Shown here in pieces: positions 1-12,751 of a stretch of 64,000 bases of DNA. Positions within the stretch are counted from its first letter, which is position 1. Each line of letters starts with the position of its first letter. The stretch lies in NCBI GenBank assembly GCA_965153455.1, contig OZ234497.1, positions 15,548,302-15,612,301 on the forward strand. Direction: 5' to 3'. A program made the translations under genes and the position numbers. The notes under the pieces are model-generated. The model was given only the letters and a program-made list of their open reading frames with translations, did no database searches and was not told the origin of the DNA. This DNA is from Sphagnum compactum. Lineage: Eukaryota > Bryophyta > Sphagnopsida > Sphagnales.

Positions 1-1830
1 AACTTGATCACCGAGCAGCAGCAGAATCCAAAAATGTCGAGTGTGCAGTTGGACTTGTTGCATGCTCGTCGTCTTGTCTACCTTGGCAAGTATAAGGACT
101 CTAGCACTCGTAATATTATGCACAACAACAATACTATTGCCACCACGCCCACGGATGATCTCCCAAGACTTGCTATCCAAGAAGATCTTCTTAACGCTGT
201 GTTTTTGGATGCTGGAGAGACATTGCTGCCAGATCAACCGTGCGCTAGCGTTGGTGGTGGCACTCAGCAGCAGCAGTCGCAGCAGTCCGAACAAGAACAA
301 GAAGAAGAATACTTCACATCATGCAAGCCGGCAGACTTCGTCGAGCATACCAAAGTACAGTCTGCAGCACAGGCCATGGCAACAACGGAACGAGCACCAT
401 CGGGGTACCCATTATCGTCATCATCTACATCGCATTCTTCTGAGGAGACGCGGGCCATGCCTTCTTCTTCGACGACTACAACAATAACAGCAGGTCCCAA
501 GTCTTCAGCGAACTTTTGCCCGAGGAAGGCAGATGATTCTTGCACTGCCGACGAAGATGGCGGCCATGTATCTCTCACATCATGCGCCATCATCCTACTG
601 AGTTTGGGTCTGCGTGCAATTCGGCACTTGATACACAGCTACCAGAACAATATCTTATCTATGCAGGAGTCTTCAACCCCACCAAAGACGTCGTCTCCTT
701 TCCGCCTGAGATCAGAAAGCAAGGCTGTCGCAAATGATAATAAAGCAAGCACACAGACTGACTCCTCCGTGTCCGCCGCTGATCAGCAATTCGATTTCTA
801 CGACACTGAGGAGGAGGCTCACCACCCAGCTGAGGATGCAACAACAGTGATCCCTGAGGTTGCAACAGTCGCTGCTGCTGCTGCTGAGGAAGATGCAACC
901 ATCGCTGCTGCTGAGGAGGATGCAATCATCGCTGCTGCTGAGGACACAACAGTCGTTGCTGGTGCTGAGGATGATGCAACAACAGTGGCAGAAGACTCCA
1001 TGACGGACCTGGAAGAAACTTCTTCTTGCAAAACAACTATTACCCAACTGCAGCAGCAAAAGACTGAAGATCCGGATCAGGTGCAACTGCTGGTGGAGGA
1101 GCAGCAGAGCAAGGAGAGTTCAGAAAAAGCTTTTTTGCAGGGAAGGAATTCATATTCTCGAACGCACTCCATGTTAACAGTGCACACACCAGATCACAGA
1201 GGGTTCTTAGGGTTACCAAAAACCTCGCTGCCAGGAGGAGGAGCAAATGCACAACAAGTTGGGGGGTTGAAGCAAGTGCCCGAGCGGCGTCTTGGGTCAA
1301 ATCTTGGGTCAAATCTCTCCCATACGACCACCAGCAAGCCTCCACATTCTCGAATGTCAAGCAGCAAAACACAGGAATTCATCACACAAGCTGGGGCTGG
1401 TGCTGGTGCAACACACAACAACCAAACTGGCCTTCTTCCTCCATGGACAACCACCACCCGAGCAGCAAAAGCAACATCATCATCCAAGGAAGTACCAATT
1501 GCAAAACAAATTGCGAAAGAAGCAGTCCTGGCTCGTGTTCTGGTACCACCACCATCACCACTACCACCATCCGAGTCATGGTTTGCAGCCACTACCTCAT
1601 TCCGAAAGCCACTTGGGAGCTTCATTCGTGAAAAACATGCAGGATTCATCAGGAAATCATCGGCATCCCATCAGGATCAGATACCAACCGTCACTCAACC
1701 CAGTAACAACAACAACAATAGCAGCAGCAGCAGCAGCAACAACAACAACAACAATTCTCAACGGATTTGTAGCTCCAAGGATTTGCTTCAACGGAGACAA
1801 TCATTTAGACCTACAATTCATGCAATCTGA
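1..1830 (+). CDS. Low-complexity Ser/Gln/Glu-rich protein, 5' end outside window
   Basis: The reading frame is already open at base 1 and runs to a TGA at 1828-1830, so this is a last exon or the body of a gene that begins upstream. The first in-frame ATG is at 34. I do not recognise a domain. Visible are Gln runs near residue 90, a short hydrophobic stretch around residues 190-205 that could be a membrane segment, an Ala/Glu/Asp block around residues 280-335 built from imperfect repeats of the type AAAEEDATI, and Asn and Ser runs near the end coded by CAA and CAG repeats. The frame is long for AT-rich plant DNA, which argues for coding, but the composition is low in complexity and another frame is also open over 1292-1846. 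The protein could be an expressed disordered protein or a decayed repeat-rich gene. The 3' 300 bp are duplicated downstream. Confidence 0.45.
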   Translation, partial: NLITEQQQNPKMSSVQLDLLHARRLVYLGKYKDSSTRNIMHNNNTIATTPTDDLPRLAIQEDLLNAVFLDAGETLLPDQPCASVGGGTQQQQSQQSEQEQEEEYFTSCKPADFVEHTKVQSAAQAMATTERAPSGYPLSSSSTSHSSEETRAMPSSSTTTTITAGPKSSANFCPRKADDSCTADEDGGHVSLTSCAIILLSLGLRAIRHLIHSYQNNILSMQESSTPPKTSSPFRLRSESKAVANDNKASTQTDSSVSAADQQFDFYDTEEEAHHPAEDATTVIPEVATVAAAAAEEDATIAAAEEDAIIAAAEDTTVVAGAEDDATTVAEDSMTDLEETSSCKTTITQLQQQKTEDPDQVQLLVEEQQSKESSEKAFLQGRNSYSRTHSMLTVHTPDHRGFLGLPKTSLPGGGANAQQVGGLKQVPERRLGSNLGSNLSHTTTSKPPHSRMSSSKTQEFITQAGAGAGATHNNQTGLLPPWTTTTRAAKATSSSKEVPIAKQIAKEAVLARVLVPPPSPLPPSESWFAATTSFRKPLGSFIREKHAGFIRKSSASHQDQIPTVTQPSNNNNNSSSSSSNNNNNNSQRICSSKDLLQRRQSFRPTIHAI

Positions 1831-2151
1831 GATCAATGAAATATGATCATTGATCTTGTCTTGTGTTCTGGTACCACCACCACAATCACCACTGCCACCA
1901 TCCAAATCATGGTTTGCAGCCACTGCCTCATTCTGAAAGCCACTTGGAAGTGTCACTTCGTGAAAAACATGCGGGATTCATCAGGATATTGGTGGCATCC
2001 CATCAGGATCACATACCAACCGTCACTTGCCTCAGTAACAACAACAGCAACAACAACATTTCTCAATGGATTTGTAGTTTCAAGGATTTCCTTCAACAAA
2101 GACAATTGGTTAGAGGTACAAGTCATGGAATCTGAGATCAATGAAACTTGA
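1531..2151. repeat. Tandem duplication of the gene's 3' end, about 300 bp
   Basis: Copy A (about 1531-1840) and copy B (about 1859-2151) align with an offset of 328 bp. Both open with TCTGGTACCACCACCA and share GTGAAAAACATGC, GGCATCCCATCAGGATCA, ATACCAACCGTCACT and the closing CTGAGATCAATGAAA. Copy A holds the stop codon of the upstream frame. Copy B stays open in two frames without a long gene of its own. Weaker scraps of the same closing unit recur at about 2155-2210 and 2215-2275, for example ATTCATGCAATCTGATGATC, so the end of the unit was copied more than twice. Confidence 0.85.
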
Positions 2152-2425
2152 CAAGCCTTTAGACTTACAAATTCATGCAATCTGATGATCAATGAACTTT
2201 GACGATGCTAATTTAGTCTAGACTACAATTCATGAGCAAATAAAATTTGCTTCAACTTAGACAATCCTTAATTCATTCTCTCGAATGCCATGGAAACATC
2301 TACTACTAATTACCTGGAGAAGTAGCTTCCCAAGGCAGCTATTCTCTGTATTGAGCTAAGTAATTTTGTATTTAGGATCCATCCCTTGTGTGAATATGCA
2401 TCAATCTTCTTCTTCTGCTCTTGAC

Positions 2426-2637
2426 GTGTGTACGCAAATGAGCTGTTTGTGAAAGTTTGCTACCCTTTTGCATACGAAAATCCATCAATCTCTCTTGATG
2501 GAAAGAGAGCTAGAACAAGAGGTGATCATATGCACACAAATGAGCTTTTTAGGAAAGAAAGTTCACTACCCTTTTGCATATGAAAATCCATCAATTTCTT
2601 GATTGAAAGAGAACTAAAACTAAAGGTGATTATATGA
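2426..2637. repeat. Tandem duplication, unit about 104 bp
   Basis: Two adjoining copies, about 2428-2530 and 2531-2637, share AAATGAGCT, CTACCCTTTTGCATA, GAAAATCCATCAATTTCT (with small changes), GAAAGAGA and AAGGTGATTATATG. The copies sit directly end to end. They contain no coding frame of note. Confidence 0.8.
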
Positions 2638-2918
2638 GACTTTTTAAGAGTAGATCCACCCACACTTGTATGTGGGCTTCTACCCGTGTCTACCACAACC
2701 AAAATAGTGTGCAAGGTATTTTCCCCACCCTCAAACACAAATCACCGCCTGGATTTTTCTTTTGTATTTTCAGGTCCCTTACCTGCCTGAAGAAACCTGT
2801 TTTCATCAAGGGGGATCTTCCGCTCTGGAAGGTACCAGCGAGGCCGGACTGGGATCTTCTGACCAGTGGAAGGTATCAGCCAGACTGTCACTATTCTAAA
2901 ACATCAGCGCTGCTTTGC

Positions 2919-3036
2919 CTAGGAAAAGGACCTAAGTACAGGCCCTTCCATGATTTTTGACCTGTTCCCTCGGCCTACAGGCCTCCGGCACAGATCTCAA
3001 ATCATGGAAGGGCCTGTACTCAGGCCCTTCTCCTAT
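2919..3036. repeat. Long inverted repeat / hairpin, arms about 35 bp
   Basis: Left arm 2922-2956 carries AAGTACAGGCCCTTCCATGA, and right arm 2999-3033 carries its reverse complement TCATGGAAGGGCCTGTACT. Across about 35 bp the arms differ at only a few positions. The loop of about 42 bases is GC-richer than the surroundings and itself holds the palindrome GGCCTACAGGCC. The whole could fold into a stem-loop of about 110 nt. It may be the end of a foldback transposon or a small-RNA precursor; I recognise no named microRNA in it. Confidence 0.75.
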
Positions 3037-4637
3037 ACATAAAACATGAAATACTAGACAATGTACAATGTCAAGGATCGCTTAAATGCCACCACATGGG
3101 CAAATTGTCATGACTAGCCAATCAAAGTTACTCATATTTCCTTATTCACCCTTTTGGAGAGTGTGATATCATATGCATATTTACAAGTCCAAATTATTTA
3201 AAGCTTGAACTTCATTCAAATCATAATTCACAAGCCATTCATTATATTGTTGTTGATGGAGATATTCTACAAGGTTCAAATGGAACCAACCCATCAGGAT
3301 GAGTAGTAGTACAAGATGCGCAGTGCAAGCTTTTCTTCTTTCTACATCATATAAAAGAGACAGTCCATCATGACACTAACAATCAAGAACTTGTGCAAAT
3401 AATGTGGTCACAAAGTACTTCATTGAGTGCGATCCATTTTTGTCAACAATGGGTTTCACAAATACTAAATGCTCTTTGTGTCATAAGAAACAATCTGGAC
3501 ATGTTTCTTTGCACAATTTTCATAAACATGTGTTGTAGGACCAGTCGTCAACAATAGTGGCTACCAGATTACATACACAGCAAACACTAAAGTATGATTT
3601 TCATGTTAAAGTATTGCACTTAGGTAATGTGGAGAACATTCATAGCATGTGTTCCAGGATTTTATTTTATTTTAATAATTTTTTGCTTCCAGTTTTGTGG
3701 TTTCGATAGTTTGGCAATATTTTAGCCTTCTTTTCTTTTTTTTAAAATTTTTTTTGGTCACCACAGTGCGAAAATTTGCCCCAAGAAAACACTGATGTGT
3801 TCTTCCCTGGAAATTAAAGAAAATCAAAACTAAAAACTGTATTGGAAATTGGGGACGTTCTTGGTGTTGTTGGAAAGCCTTCGACAAGTCAGATTTAATA
3901 GAGTTTATTTCACAATTTCCAGAGCTAAGGTGTGGAAGATATTGGTTTTTTAGTGGATTTTGTTACTGAAAATTCAAACAAATTGCAAAAATTGGGATTG
4001 GAAGGGAAAAAAAAATCAGTTGAGCCCTCAATCAATCAACGTGTTCACACTTGGGGGCCAACCGCACAAGCTACAGTAGTTTTCATTATTTTCTTTAAAA
4101 ATTCAAAAATAGGGAATAGTAATCAGATCTTTCCAGTCACATCTTTCTACTTATCGTGGTCATCTTTCCCAGACTACACAATTTCTTTCACGCACTTCAC
4201 CTTTACGATTTCTAGTTACTACTACTTACACAGTGCACACACAGGTGCCGGAGTCTTCAGAAGAACCCAAAAAAGATGAGAAACCCTAAGCAACAGATAG
4301 ATGCAATTTCTTATTTGTATTGCCGTTGGATAGACCACCAAGGGAAGATCATGGTCGTTGAAAATCGTAAGGAAGGGGAAGTGAGTAAAAGAAAAAGGAA
4401 AACGACGCCCCAACGAGGAAGAGAAACGGAGCAAGACGAGGAGGAAGAAGAAGACGACGCAGATGCTGTTGTGTATTTGCCAATTTCTTCTTCGATGTTT
4501 GCATTTCTGTTTCCAAATTATAGTTCCAGAGAAAATCTCAAAACAGATTGCAAAACTTTGTATACAAATTTCTCATTAATCTGTCGAGAATTCTGTCTGC
4601 ATTAGCTGTTTGTTTGAGAAGCAGGTAATAAATAAGA
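3037..4637. other. Spacer and probable promoter/5' UTR of the 4638 gene
   Basis: I see no supported gene here. Two short plus-strand open frames (3932-4279 and 4276-4605) have AT-rich or Lys/Glu-rich compositions and no recognisable domain. The second ends shortly before the ATG at 4638 and may be transcribed leader. T- and A-rich tracts dominate 3660-3760. Confidence 0.4.
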
Positions 4638-6802
4638 ATGGTGCTTTGCTCCGGGAGAGTGTCATCATTATCATCATGCTTCGGACCCGCTTCATGCTCT
4701 TATGGAAGCAGTAGCGGCTTCTTTTGCAGTTCTAATTTTGCAACAACAAAATCTCGTAATTGGATCTTGAGGAGTTCAGCTTCCAAGTCACGGCATTCTT
4801 CACAGGTATGCAAAACCCTTGCAAGATTTTTCAAACCTTATGAACTAGTCTACACTTGCAACAAAGTCCATGGCCTTATAATCAGGATCCTCGTGGCGGA
4901 TTTTTTTCACCTCCATTTTGTATTCAAATCTGGTGATATGCTTGTAGCATTTCTGCTGATGATGAGGTTTCTTTAAGCACACGAGAAGATGATGATGAGA
5001 GACTTATTTCCACTTTTGGCAGAGATTTAGTCTTCTAATTTTTGTCTTGGAAAGGAGCTTTGCCTCTGCAAAGCCTTAATTCTCTTCAGCATTACAATGG
5101 GACTCCCTCTTGTGTGGTCTCACTAGGGTTGTGTTACATGCTACAGAGATGTCCCAATGGTCTGTAGGACCTGGAAAGAACAAAGAACATCTTTCAGATG
5201 GATTTGATCATGCAGTTTGGTTGGGATCATGAACATTGTTCTCAAGTCCATTGGCATTTTATGGGCTTACCAAATGTTGTTGGTAATGCTGTTTTGATGG
5301 TAAAATCTTCTCAGTGCTCATGGGACGAGATTGACATGTTGAATCTCATTCTGAGCGCAGAAAGTGTTGTGTGCTATTGCAGAGTAATTTGTGCAGGCAA
5401 CAAATGTGCGTGTTTGTACTTTGGTGTCAATATAACCCATCAAAGACTGTTTGTCTGGGAAATGGAACTACAAAGAAGGAGAAAAATCTCGTGAGGTGTG
5501 AGAGGAGTGATTCAATGAGAGCTAAAAAACCAGCAAGTTTCAGACCCAGAAATCAGAAGAATGGGGACAGTGATGTGTCTCAAGAGGGCAACAATATCTG
5601 GGATTCGAATGCAGAGAATGTCTGGCAACGCCGTACACATAGTAAAGATTTCTCACCACAAAGTGATAAATCTTCAAAGATTCCTCCCCAGTGGACACAA
5701 TTTCGGAAGCAATGGGACTATGATTCAGAGGACACGACATCTGACAGTAGATGGCAATGGTGGCAATCTACAAAAGATGGTGATGAATATGACTATGAAT
5801 CTGAGGATGAGGAAGAGGACAGTGCTCCTGACTTTGATATCAAATCTGTAAGTGAAAGTTTGATATATTTGTGCTTGGTCTTCTGGTGCACCAATTTGTG
5901 ACCATTCTAAATTCCATTGCTAGAGTGCCTGCGCCCATCATTCTCCTTAAGGATTCCTTGCAGCACTTTGGCCAAAAAACTTCTTACTATCATGCCCTGC
6001 ATAAGGAAGAGAACATGTTCTGTCATTGATTTTTCGGATATTGTCAGGTTTTGAGGTCGAATTAGGACAAACATTTCCAGGACCCCTAATCAACAATTCC
6101 AAAACTCAGATTTTGCAGGAGCAAGGTTTCTCATTGCTGCGATGGGGATTACCATTCATGTTGCTGGTTCTACCATGGTTGCTTGGTAATCCTCTGGTCC
6201 TGATGGTAGGTCTTGCTGCCATCCCAGCAGTTCAAAAAGCTATAGGTCCTGTGGTCGATCAAGTATGGAGGGCTTTTTTAGATGCAGCAGGATATTCTGT
6301 ACAACCAAAGTGCAGACGGAAACCTCCATCAAATAGACAAGTGGATTTTGAAGAAAAGGGTGAAAGATTTGCTGGATGGGGTTCTGGGGTTGATGATGGA
6401 AGACCAAAACCTGGAATCAATGGTAGTTCCATGACACAAAGGGATATTCATTACAGTGAGGATGTTCCTTACGAATGTACAGATGTGGATTCAGACAGAT
6501 TTTCTCAAGACTCAGGGGCATGGAGCCCAGCAGTGGCAAGTGGTGGACGGCAGGTGAGTGAAGTAGGAAGGGCAGGGGAGATGAGAGGTTGGGATGAACT
6601 TACAGCAGATAGGAGTAGAATGCCCTCACAGCGGGCAGTAAAACCTATTAGACTAGGGAGAAAAAGAACAAGGAAAGAAAAGCCCTTGGTATTTAGATTA
6701 ATCCTAGCTTTGTTTCCATTTCTCAAAGGCTGGGGTGGATGGCTCTCTGTGGTTATATTTCTCCCAATATTGGATTCCTTCTGGGAATCTGTATCTGTAT
6801 GA
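4638..6802 (+). CDS. Probable plastid-targeted membrane protein, three exons, unknown function
   Basis: Model: exons 4638-4805, 5383-5847 and 6119-6802, all meeting in phase 0 and giving 438 residues. The donors read GTATGC and GTAAGT, and the acceptors end TTGCAG. Residues 1-56 are Ser-rich with few acidic residues, like a chloroplast transit peptide. Residues 57-211 are hydrophilic, with a Trp-rich patch followed by an acidic run of Asp, Glu, Tyr and Ser. Exon 3 opens with a strongly hydrophobic stretch (about residues 217-249) suited to one or two membrane spans, then a polar loop, a basic patch (about 385-400) and a second hydrophobic end (about 402-432). I do not recognise the family. 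A good donor GTGAGT at 6554 offers an alternative splice form, but the frame beyond it still encodes a plausible membrane segment. The call rests on frame consistency and leader composition, not on homology. Confidence 0.6.
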
Positions 6803-9800
6803 GATGCATGAGTGTATAAGTAGTGTTGATAGTATAACTACTTTCAATTTATGTCCAGGCTTGCAGTAAAGTTCAGGCTCAAACTTCAAAGAAGTAGCTC
6901 ATACACCAGAGCACTTATGTGAAGATCTGCTAAATTTTAGCTTATGATAATGATTGCTTTGTGAGTGCAGGATACTAGACAGGCCACACAGAAGTTGAAG
7001 ACCTGATTAAGGTGACACTTCTGTGTGGAAGAACACTCCTATGTGAAAGACCTTTTGTTTGGTGCAGCTCAATTGATGGTCATTCGGAAGCACATTGCAA
7101 ATGAAATTCCAGAGGTGGACCCTTCAGCACCTTGCACCATTAGGTTTTTTGCATCATATCATCTGAATGGGCACAATTTGCCTTCATGATCACTTGTGGG
7201 AAGATTGAGAAAAAAATGTGGCGATATGGCATGACCAAATTCCTGACTTTGTACAGTGAGCCTAAGCCAACCTGATATTCAAATATTCAAATCCAAGAAA
7301 TGGCAATACAGGATGGTCATTGGGTTGGAGGCAATGATTCAACATTTGTTTCAGCATAGCAAATGGCACAATGATCATCCTCAAATCTGGTTTGGGAATT
7401 TAATTTGTTTTCAAATTTAAGTCTTATTCACTTAATTTAGGGTGGTTTCACCAACTTGGGAATCATGGCACAATCTTAGTAAAATTTGGTCTTAGTAAAA
7501 ATGTCATGTAAAGCTTTGTGGAACAATTGTTGTAGAGAACATTTTCCTTTAGCACCCACCAAGGTACCCACCTTTTTTTGGAGGTGCGTTCCATGTGTTT
7601 TTACAACATTACTATCTTGAGAGTTCATTCATATGAAAAATTAAACTTCCACTTCAAATGCTTAATTTCAAAGTATTATCATAATGAAATATGTTTACCA
7701 TAATGAAGTCTCACTCTTGAGGTATCATAATATTGTAGTACCTTGGCCACTTTGACACATGTTTGTTGAATAATTAACTAATTTTGAGGATTCCACTTTG
7801 ACAAATCACATATTCCCAAACACTCCATTAGGTTTTTTGAGTGTTTAAAATTGCAACATTCTGAAAAATATATATTTAGTGTTGAACTGGCCCAAGTACT
7901 ACAATAGTCTATTGTTTTGACAAACACATTGATGATAAATAATAGACTACAAACTTGTATAACTATTACATCTACTACTAATGTTCTGAACCAAGTTCAA
8001 ACATGATTGAAAAAGTTTCATATCTCATAGTTCAACCCTTATCAATGATTTTTTTGATGGTGAATTTTCATTATTTCATGGTTTTTTTAAAAAAAATTGA
8101 AGTATATATTCTAGGTAAAATAAGTTTTTTCAACATAAAATCATCACTTTTGCAAAATGAATTCTTAAAAAAAACACTAACTCTCATATAGCCATTTCTA
8201 ATTGTAAAATATCAACATAATTACTAGTTCCATATAAAATTATCTTGTTTAAAGTGTGCAATGAAAATACACAATGATAAGTGAATATTTCACAATAAAC
8301 CAAATTTTGCATAATCGCATGAAATCAAACCATGTAATTCAAATAAATTTTCCCCACTATGACCATGTCACTTAAAGCTCGATGATCCACCCATAGGATT
8401 AGTTCTATTAGCATAAACAAAGCTCACCAAAAAAACTCAGCCATTCATGTGAAATTTGGAAAAAGAGTATAACATTTAAAGTTCAATAGGGGGTATGTTT
8501 GACCATCAAGAAAATATTAAAATTTGTATTTTTGACCAATGAAATAATCTTTAAAAATTTGGTTGAACTATAAGCCATTTCAATAACATCATGTTGTTAG
8601 GTATCATTTCCCAAAGTTTGAAATATAATAAAATTTGTACATCAATGTTTAGTGTTTTAATTTGACAACCATATTTGGAGATTTTTTTAGTTCATTTTTC
8701 TTGGGCAACATCTTATTGGCAAACACACAAGGCCATAGATGGAAACATAAACATCATAGAGATTTCTTCCTTTTTATATATCAAACATGACAATTAAATA
8801 GGCTAAGGCCTAGCCCCCTTTAGTAGCAAATTCATTAAGGAATCTAGGCATGTGACATATCTCTTATTTAAAACCTTCCTTTTGGATGAAAAGGATAATC
8901 AAAAATGTACATCAACCCATTTTGGGCCACTTCATCACTTGAAGGTTGAACATGCTAATACCCTTGTGCCAAAACAAAGTCAAAGTTCAAGTTTTCACTT
9001 GCTTTTCACTTTGAAAGTTTTTCTTTCATGTAGAGTTTTCTTACAAATTTGCTCTATTGTATTTGGAGTGTGATATGATAGGAAAACATGGATGAATTTA
9101 TTTTTATTGTTTTGATCATCCAAGGTCTAAGAAAAAAACCCAAACTTTCTAGATGCTTCCAAAAGACACCTTCTTTTGAGGACCAATAAATATGTTGAAG
9201 AGTAGTAAATGTTGTTAATGCAACATATTTGGTAACGAAAGGTGTTGTCGAGGCTTTGGAGGGAAGCCAAGGGAAATTTTATAAAAGGTTGTTGGTTTTT
9301 GAAAGAGGATGGTTTTTTTCTTGGAGGTGAAAATAGTAGATTGGTTGGTGAAATGAAAACTTAGAAGATTGTTTATGTATGGATTTGAAAATAAAAAACA
9401 CAAGTGGCCAAGGATGTGAATTTTTGGAATGAAGGTTGATGACTGATTCTTTTTAGTAGAGTTTTCTTTGTGTGGATGTATGTGGAACAACAATTTTTAG
9501 CAATAAATAGTCATTTGAAACACTCCAAGAACTCACATTCTATGGTCTTTTATTTTGAATCCTTAGTCTATCTACATCAAGATATGTAAGAAAGGAACTA
9601 ACAATGAGGATTTTGTTAGATGTATAGTGATTTTGCTCATCACCAAGTCAAGGTGTTGAAAAGTAATGGTGAAGGGTTGCATTGTGTAAAAATGGTGTGA
9701 AAACTCCCACCCAATTTTGCATGACAATGCAATATCATATCATGTGAAAAAATGCATGCATTTGTTGCCCTCATATGATGAACTCTTCCACTTGTATGGA

Positions 9801-9917
9801 AAGCGTTACATTTTATTTTTTAATGTTTTCTATGCAAGTGAAAAAGTTCACCATACATAACAATAACACATCTTGGTGGTTTGTTGAGCTCAATTTGAGA
9901 ATCAAACTTCACAAACT
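6803..9917. other. AT-rich spacer, no gene recognised
   Basis: The first few hundred bases are probable 3' UTR of the gene ending at 6802. The rest is AT-rich, with only short chance frames, A and T runs and no recognisable transposon domain. Confidence 0.5.
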
Positions 9918-10011
9918 GTAACACCCTTAAAGTGGGGTGCTTTCAGAAGGAAGTCCTAATGCTTGAGGGTGAATGAACCTTTCCAAAAACATCTCATTCC
10001 AAGGGTGTTAC
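9918..10011. mobile_element. Small TIR element (MITE-like), copy 1
   Basis: The 94-bp segment starts GTAACACCCTT and ends AAGGGTGTTAC, an 11-bp perfect terminal inverted repeat. A related 86-bp segment lies at 32008-32093 and keeps the same start, a CATT or CACT plus CCAAGGG near the end, and a similar spacing. Two copies with matching ends suggest a mobile family. It encodes nothing. Confidence 0.55.
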
Positions 10012-12739
10012 CTTACACCATTGCACCATCATCCTTAAAATATTGGACATAAATATAATCAATTACTAAACATTCATAAGAAAATGTAACAAATATGAAA
10101 TATTTCACCTCATAAAACCCACAACCATTTCTCCTTCGTGTTCACAATTAGCATGTTCAACCAAGTTGTGCATATCATTATAATCTTTTTTCATTTTTAA
10201 CCATCACCATCAAACTCAACTCCATGACATTCCATGATTGCATTCTAGTCATTTTACAACTTTAATTTTTTTTTCATCTAATTCAAAACTTCCAACCAAA
10301 CTTCACTCAAGGTCACATGTCAATAAGTTGTTAGTGAAAAAAAACTATCTTTTGAAAGGATGAACATCAAGTAGTCATTCTTGTCGACTTGGGCTCCATG
10401 TTGATGCTCATTATTAGTGACAATCGACTTTTTTCCTCCTTGTTTTTGTGTTTTCATATGGTTTCCAATAGTTGATCATTACTTATGTCAATGCCAAGTT
10501 TAAACTAAATTAACATAGATATCATGGACATGAAAAGGCACATGTTAATTTGTCTTTTAATATCCATCTTGGTGGGTAGGGAAAAGGAATGAAGTAGGTA
10601 GTTATTAAGAAAATAATGAGATAGTTGTCTTTGAAATTATCTTTGGAATTATCCAAGGATGACCATCTGAAGGATTATGCAAAATTTCCCAAATATTAGT
10701 TTGTAAAAAAAAATCGTCATTGATATTTTATTTGATATTTTATTATTATTTTCATTGAAGAATAGAAACAAATGATATTATATGTGAAGAGAAATGATTG
10801 TCATGAACGTCTACGGATTGAAAGGAAATAAAATTCATTCACCAAGGAGACAAACAAAATAAGTGAAATGACAACATAAAGGTTAAACAAAATTAAATAT
10901 AACAATTGAGGGAAAAAAAAAAAGATTATTTGCACACAAATTAATGAAAGTGAGTGAATTGAACCCAAGAAGGAAAAAATCCTTGCCTTTCAAAAGAACT
11001 ACCAAAAAACTCAAGTTGTCATGACAATAGGTTTAAAACAAATGCCTAACCATAATTGAAACCAATTTAATCTAAACACAATTAAAATTTGATGCAAAGA
11101 AACTATATTGGAAGCAACACAATTTATCATAATGCCCATTATTGTTGCTTGGAGGTGATAGTCCTTTTCCAAAAATTACCAAGCCTCAACAAATAAGGCA
11201 AGTTTATTCATGTTGTGACCTATGTAATGCACCTAAATATCAAGACCTGATATTGTTTCATGTCTTGTCCATCAATACAATCTTGTATTTCTCTTTCATG
11301 ACCCAAGTGATTAATCTTGCCAAATCTACATATTCCTTTCCTTGAGTTTTTGTTTCGTTCTTCACATGATTATTAAAAAAATTCAATTCTAATTTGGTAC
11401 CTACATGTGTTGGATCCTTTTCAAAGTTTCATACCATAAATGTATTGGCATTGAATATTTTTATAAGTTTTCATGCCATATTAGTCCTAGCATTTAGGTC
11501 CAAAAGCTATTTATTGGTTGGTATGGAACATGCATATATTTGATATTGGTATACCTTGGTATGACCACATTGAACTAGCACCCCCCAATGCACCATCCAT
11601 TGGATGGCCATTATGACTCAATTGCGAATGAACTTCAATTTAGTTATTACTTGGTTTCATCCTGGTAACCCATTTTATAACAAGTAGGTCTAACATTTAA
11701 ACATTTAGGTAACAAATAGGGGACTACTAAATAAATATATAATTTATACATAATACATAGGGGTTGTTTTTACTACCTACCTAGTTGGTACGTATTAAAT
11801 AAAGCAATTGAATTAACCATCATGGTTAATTAAGGAACTAGAACCCCATAGAAAATTGTTTCTTAATCACATATCATCCATCCTTGATGGTGCACTAGTG
11901 GGTGTTGGTTCATTGTGGCCCCTTGGTATGAAGTTGATATATTTTAGATCCTTACCAAACATGTAGGGGTATGAGGTTGGTATTACTTCATGGACCCCTA
12001 TTTTACCAAGCAAGTAATGGTAGTTAGAGTCTTGTAATATTGCCCAAGGTCATACTAATTTGGTTTTTTTTAAAAAAAAAATCAATATATGTACTAAGGT
12101 TTTTGTAAAGTTGTATATACCAAATGTTTAGTTTGGTACTTGGTATCACCACATATTAATGTTGATTGGTTCCAAATATTTAAATTCAATTTTCGTAATG
12201 CAACTTGTTAAATCAATAGTGCGTGTCAAACCTATTTTTAATGTAAATGAACCTTAAATGGATAGTTTGTTGAATTTTCCCAATATTTTTTCATAAATTA
12301 AATATGTGAAAAAAATCTTATTATTTACAAATGGATGAGATGTAAAACTCAATTGGAATTGTCTTTTTTTAATCAAAGATGAATTAGTTAAAACAAATCA
12401 TTACAACTAGTTCTTGTGGTGGCATACAAAGGCATCAAACCATAAAATGGAACAATGTAAAAGTTGATTGGAAGTCTAGCCCAGATTGCCATGTGGAGTG
12501 TGTTCCCTTGCTCAACAATGTTTTTTGTTAATTAGGCTTCATCAAACCATAATTTTATGTTAACGTTCTTGTACATTTCTAAAGTTTTCATACGAATGCA
12601 TTTTACCTTACATTATGTTGGGGTTCAATGGCCATATTTTAGTTGTTTCAAACCTTTTCGGATGTTGCTTGGTGTAAAAGCTTTCTTCAACACTAGTGAG
12701 ACCCATTTGCCAAATCTTTTTTTTTCATAGCTTTCCATT
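10012..12739. other. AT-rich spacer with GGTA/TACC-rich patches
   Basis: No gene is supported. About 11400-12150 is unusually rich in GGTA and TACC words such as CTACCTACCTAG and TTGGTATGAC. Similar patches appear at 45590-45680 and 55200-56050, so this may be one old dispersed repeat. Confidence 0.4.
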
Positions 12740-12751
12740 TGTTTGGTAATG

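Noticed and set aside
264-593. Minus-strand open frame rich in Cys, Ser and Val over the first gene
   Set aside because: It is the complement of CAG and CAA repeat codons in the plus-strand frame and has no domain.
3388-3545. A Cys/His pattern resembling a zinc knuckle (CSLCHKKQSGHVSLH)
   Set aside because: The last Cys is missing, no long frame surrounds it, and no retroelement gene is nearby.
3932-4605. Two consecutive plus-strand frames before the 4638 gene
   Set aside because: No domain, AT- or Lys/Glu-biased composition; more likely spacer and leader.
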